Translations under genes and position numbers: made by a program
Assembly: GCA_019636555.1 (NCBI GenBank)
Contig: JAHBXH010000001.1
Coordinates: forward strand, 496,001-560,000
Length of the DNA stretch: 64,000 bases
Direction: 5' to 3'
DNA from: Phycisphaeraceae bacterium
Lineage (GTDB): Bacteria; Planctomycetota; Phycisphaerae; Phycisphaerales; UBA1924
Shown here: positions 63,075 to 64,000 of the stretch, one piece after another
Layout of the letters: each line of letters opens with the position of its first letter
Numbering within the stretch: the first letter of the stretch is position 1
The notes under the pieces: generated by a model
What the model was told of the DNA's origin: nothing
The model's database searches: none
The model's input: only the letters and a program-made list of their open reading frames with translations

Positions 63075-63851
63075 GTGAGTCTCGTGCTCCGGAATGTCTC
63101 GTTTGGATACGAAGCGGTGCGGCCGGTGCTGCGCGGTGTAAGCGTGGAGTTTGCGCCGGGCGCCGTGACCGCGATCATCGGCTGCAACGGGGCGGGGAAA
63201 TCGACGATGCTCCGGCTGCTGGCGGGGCTCCGCCGCCCGACGAGCGGGAGCGCGACGGTCGGAGCGGACGAGGTCGCGGAACTCTCCGCTTCCGAGAGAG
63301 CGCGGCGCGTGATCTATCTTCCGCAGCAATCGTCGGTCGCGTTTGATTACTCGGTGCGAGAAGTTGTGGCCATGGGGGGATTTGCGCTCTCATCTGCGGA
63401 GGGCGCTGCGGACGAAGCGCTCGCACGCGTGGGCCTCGTCGATCGCGCGAGTGATCTGTTTCTGACGCTCAGCGCCGGTCAGCAGCAGCGGGTGAATCTG
63501 GCCCGCGCGATCGCACAGATCGGGTCGAGCCGCGATGAACAATACCTGCTCGCCGACGAGCCGGTGAGCGCGATGGATCCGCATCACGCGCAGCTTGCGA
63601 TGCGGCTGCTGAAGGAAATCGCTTCGTCGGGCGTCGGCGTCGTCGTCGTGCTGCACGATTTGTCGCTGGTGCTGCGGTTTGCCGATGAGGTCGTGCTGCT
63701 CGGCGAGAGAGGCCGGATTCACTCGCGCGGCGGCACGGCGAGCGTGATGACCCCAGGCGCGCTCGAAGAAATCTTTGAAATCGGATTTGAGCAGCTGCGC
63801 GATGCGCGGGGGATTGCCGCGGCATTTGTACCGTCGGTGGTGAATCCGTAG
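63075..63851 (+). CDS. ABC transporter ATP-binding protein (iron/haem importer, HmuV-like)
   Basis: A 258-residue ATPase. Walker A is IIGCNGAGKSTM, the signature LSAGQQQRVNLARA, Walker B YLLADEPVSAMD, and the H-loop VLHDLSL. Its compactness and the SVAFDYSVREVVAMGGF segment recall the FecE/HmuV class that drives iron-siderophore or haem uptake. The permease and binding protein are not in the window. GTG 63075 is chosen since VLRNVSFGY follows at once; an earlier GTG at 63024 lies inside the preceding gene. It overlaps nothing in the chosen form. Confidence 0.86.
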   Translation: MSLVLRNVSFGYEAVRPVLRGVSVEFAPGAVTAIIGCNGAGKSTMLRLLAGLRRPTSGSATVGADEVAELSASERARRVIYLPQQSSVAFDYSVREVVAMGGFALSSAEGAADEALARVGLVDRASDLFLTLSAGQQQRVNLARAIAQIGSSRDEQYLLADEPVSAMDPHHAQLAMRLLKEIASSGVGVVVVLHDLSLVLRFADEVVLLGERGRIHSRGGTASVMTPGALEEIFEIGFEQLRDARGIAAAFVPSVVNP

Positions 63852-63871
63852 CAAGTGTCGACGCGGATTTG

Positions 63872-64000
63872 TTACCACAAGACCCGCACGCGGATCGTCT
63901 CGGGGATTTCTGCGAGCTTCTTGCGGATCGCTTCGCCGTCGCTCGGATCGACATCGAGCACGACGTAGCCGACGTCTTCGTTGGTACGCAGATACTCGGC
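63872..64000 (-). CDS. serA: 3' end of D-3-phosphoglycerate dehydrogenase (truncated by window edge)
   Basis: On the minus strand the last 42 codons before a TAA read as the end of a SerA-type ACT domain: AEYLRTNEDVGYVVLDVDPS, then IRKKLAEIPETIRVRVLW. This mirrors the YLQT...GYVVID...IPGTIRARLL ending of E. coli-type SerA, the first enzyme of serine synthesis, where the ACT domain binds serine. The remainder lies outside the window. Convergent with the ABC ATPase gene. Confidence 0.8.
   Translation of the reverse strand, partial: AEYLRTNEDVGYVVLDVDPSDGEAIRKKLAEIPETIRVRVLW

Overview
The window looks like a chromosomal segment of a high-GC planctomycete, most likely in or near the class Phycisphaerae. 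Four things point there: seven secreted proteins that all end in a Cys-bounded, dockerin-like calcium-loop pair (DxNxDGxVDDxDF); a serine/threonine kinase with a C-terminal TPR region; an EF-Tu with an unusual switch I region; and a degenerate type II secretion-like pseudopilin operon. This is inference from protein character only. No rRNA is present to place the organism. No insertion sequence, prophage or CRISPR array is visible.

Left part (1-18 kb). A truncated aldehyde dehydrogenase, a CrtI-family desaturase/oxidase, a methyltransferase, a PlsC-like acyltransferase and a CrtQ-like family 2 glycosyltransferase together resemble a pathway for glycosylated, acylated carotenoic acids (staphyloxanthin-like). 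They are interrupted by a secreted lectin and a SPINDLY/OGT-type TPR glycosyltransferase on the other strand. Next come a dockerin-tagged di-haem peroxidase, another tagged secreted protein, a beta-carbonic-anhydrase-like protein, and two tandem, paralogous, tagged Trp-Asp-Gly repeat proteins.

Centre-left (18-28 kb). A sigma70-like promoter precedes the translation/secretion cluster tRNA-Thr, tuf, rpmG, tRNA-Trp, secE. After secE the expected nusG is absent and a PgeF-like gene sits convergent. A Ser/Thr kinase, a tagged secreted protein, a membrane protein and a threonine-dehydrogenase-like enzyme lacking its structural zinc cysteines follow.

Centre (28-46.5 kb). Nine co-directional genes encode GspF, GspG, further pseudopilin-like proteins (I/J/K), GspC/L/M-like proteins and a TPR lipoprotein. 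The secretin and ATPase are not in the window. A cell-surface polysaccharide group follows on the minus strand (nucleotide-sugar dehydrogenase, two glycosyltransferases, tRNA-Ala, a heptosyltransferase-like GT9), then two uncharacterised membrane proteins.

Right part (46.5-64 kb). A minus-strand operon encodes a fungal-looking homoaconitase, a homoisocitrate dehydrogenase and a homocitrate synthase. Together these would convert 2-oxoglutarate to 2-oxoadipate, as in alpha-aminoadipate lysine synthesis. A 15-unit, 8-bp tandem repeat lies immediately upstream of the homocitrate synthase start. Then come class I FBP aldolase, a small double zinc-finger protein, an MsbA-like ABC transporter, an SDR, RNase R, a PP2C/SpoIIE phosphatase, two cysteine-cluster proteins flanking a tagged M64-type peptidase, an iron/haem-type ABC ATPase, and the 3' end of serA at the window edge.
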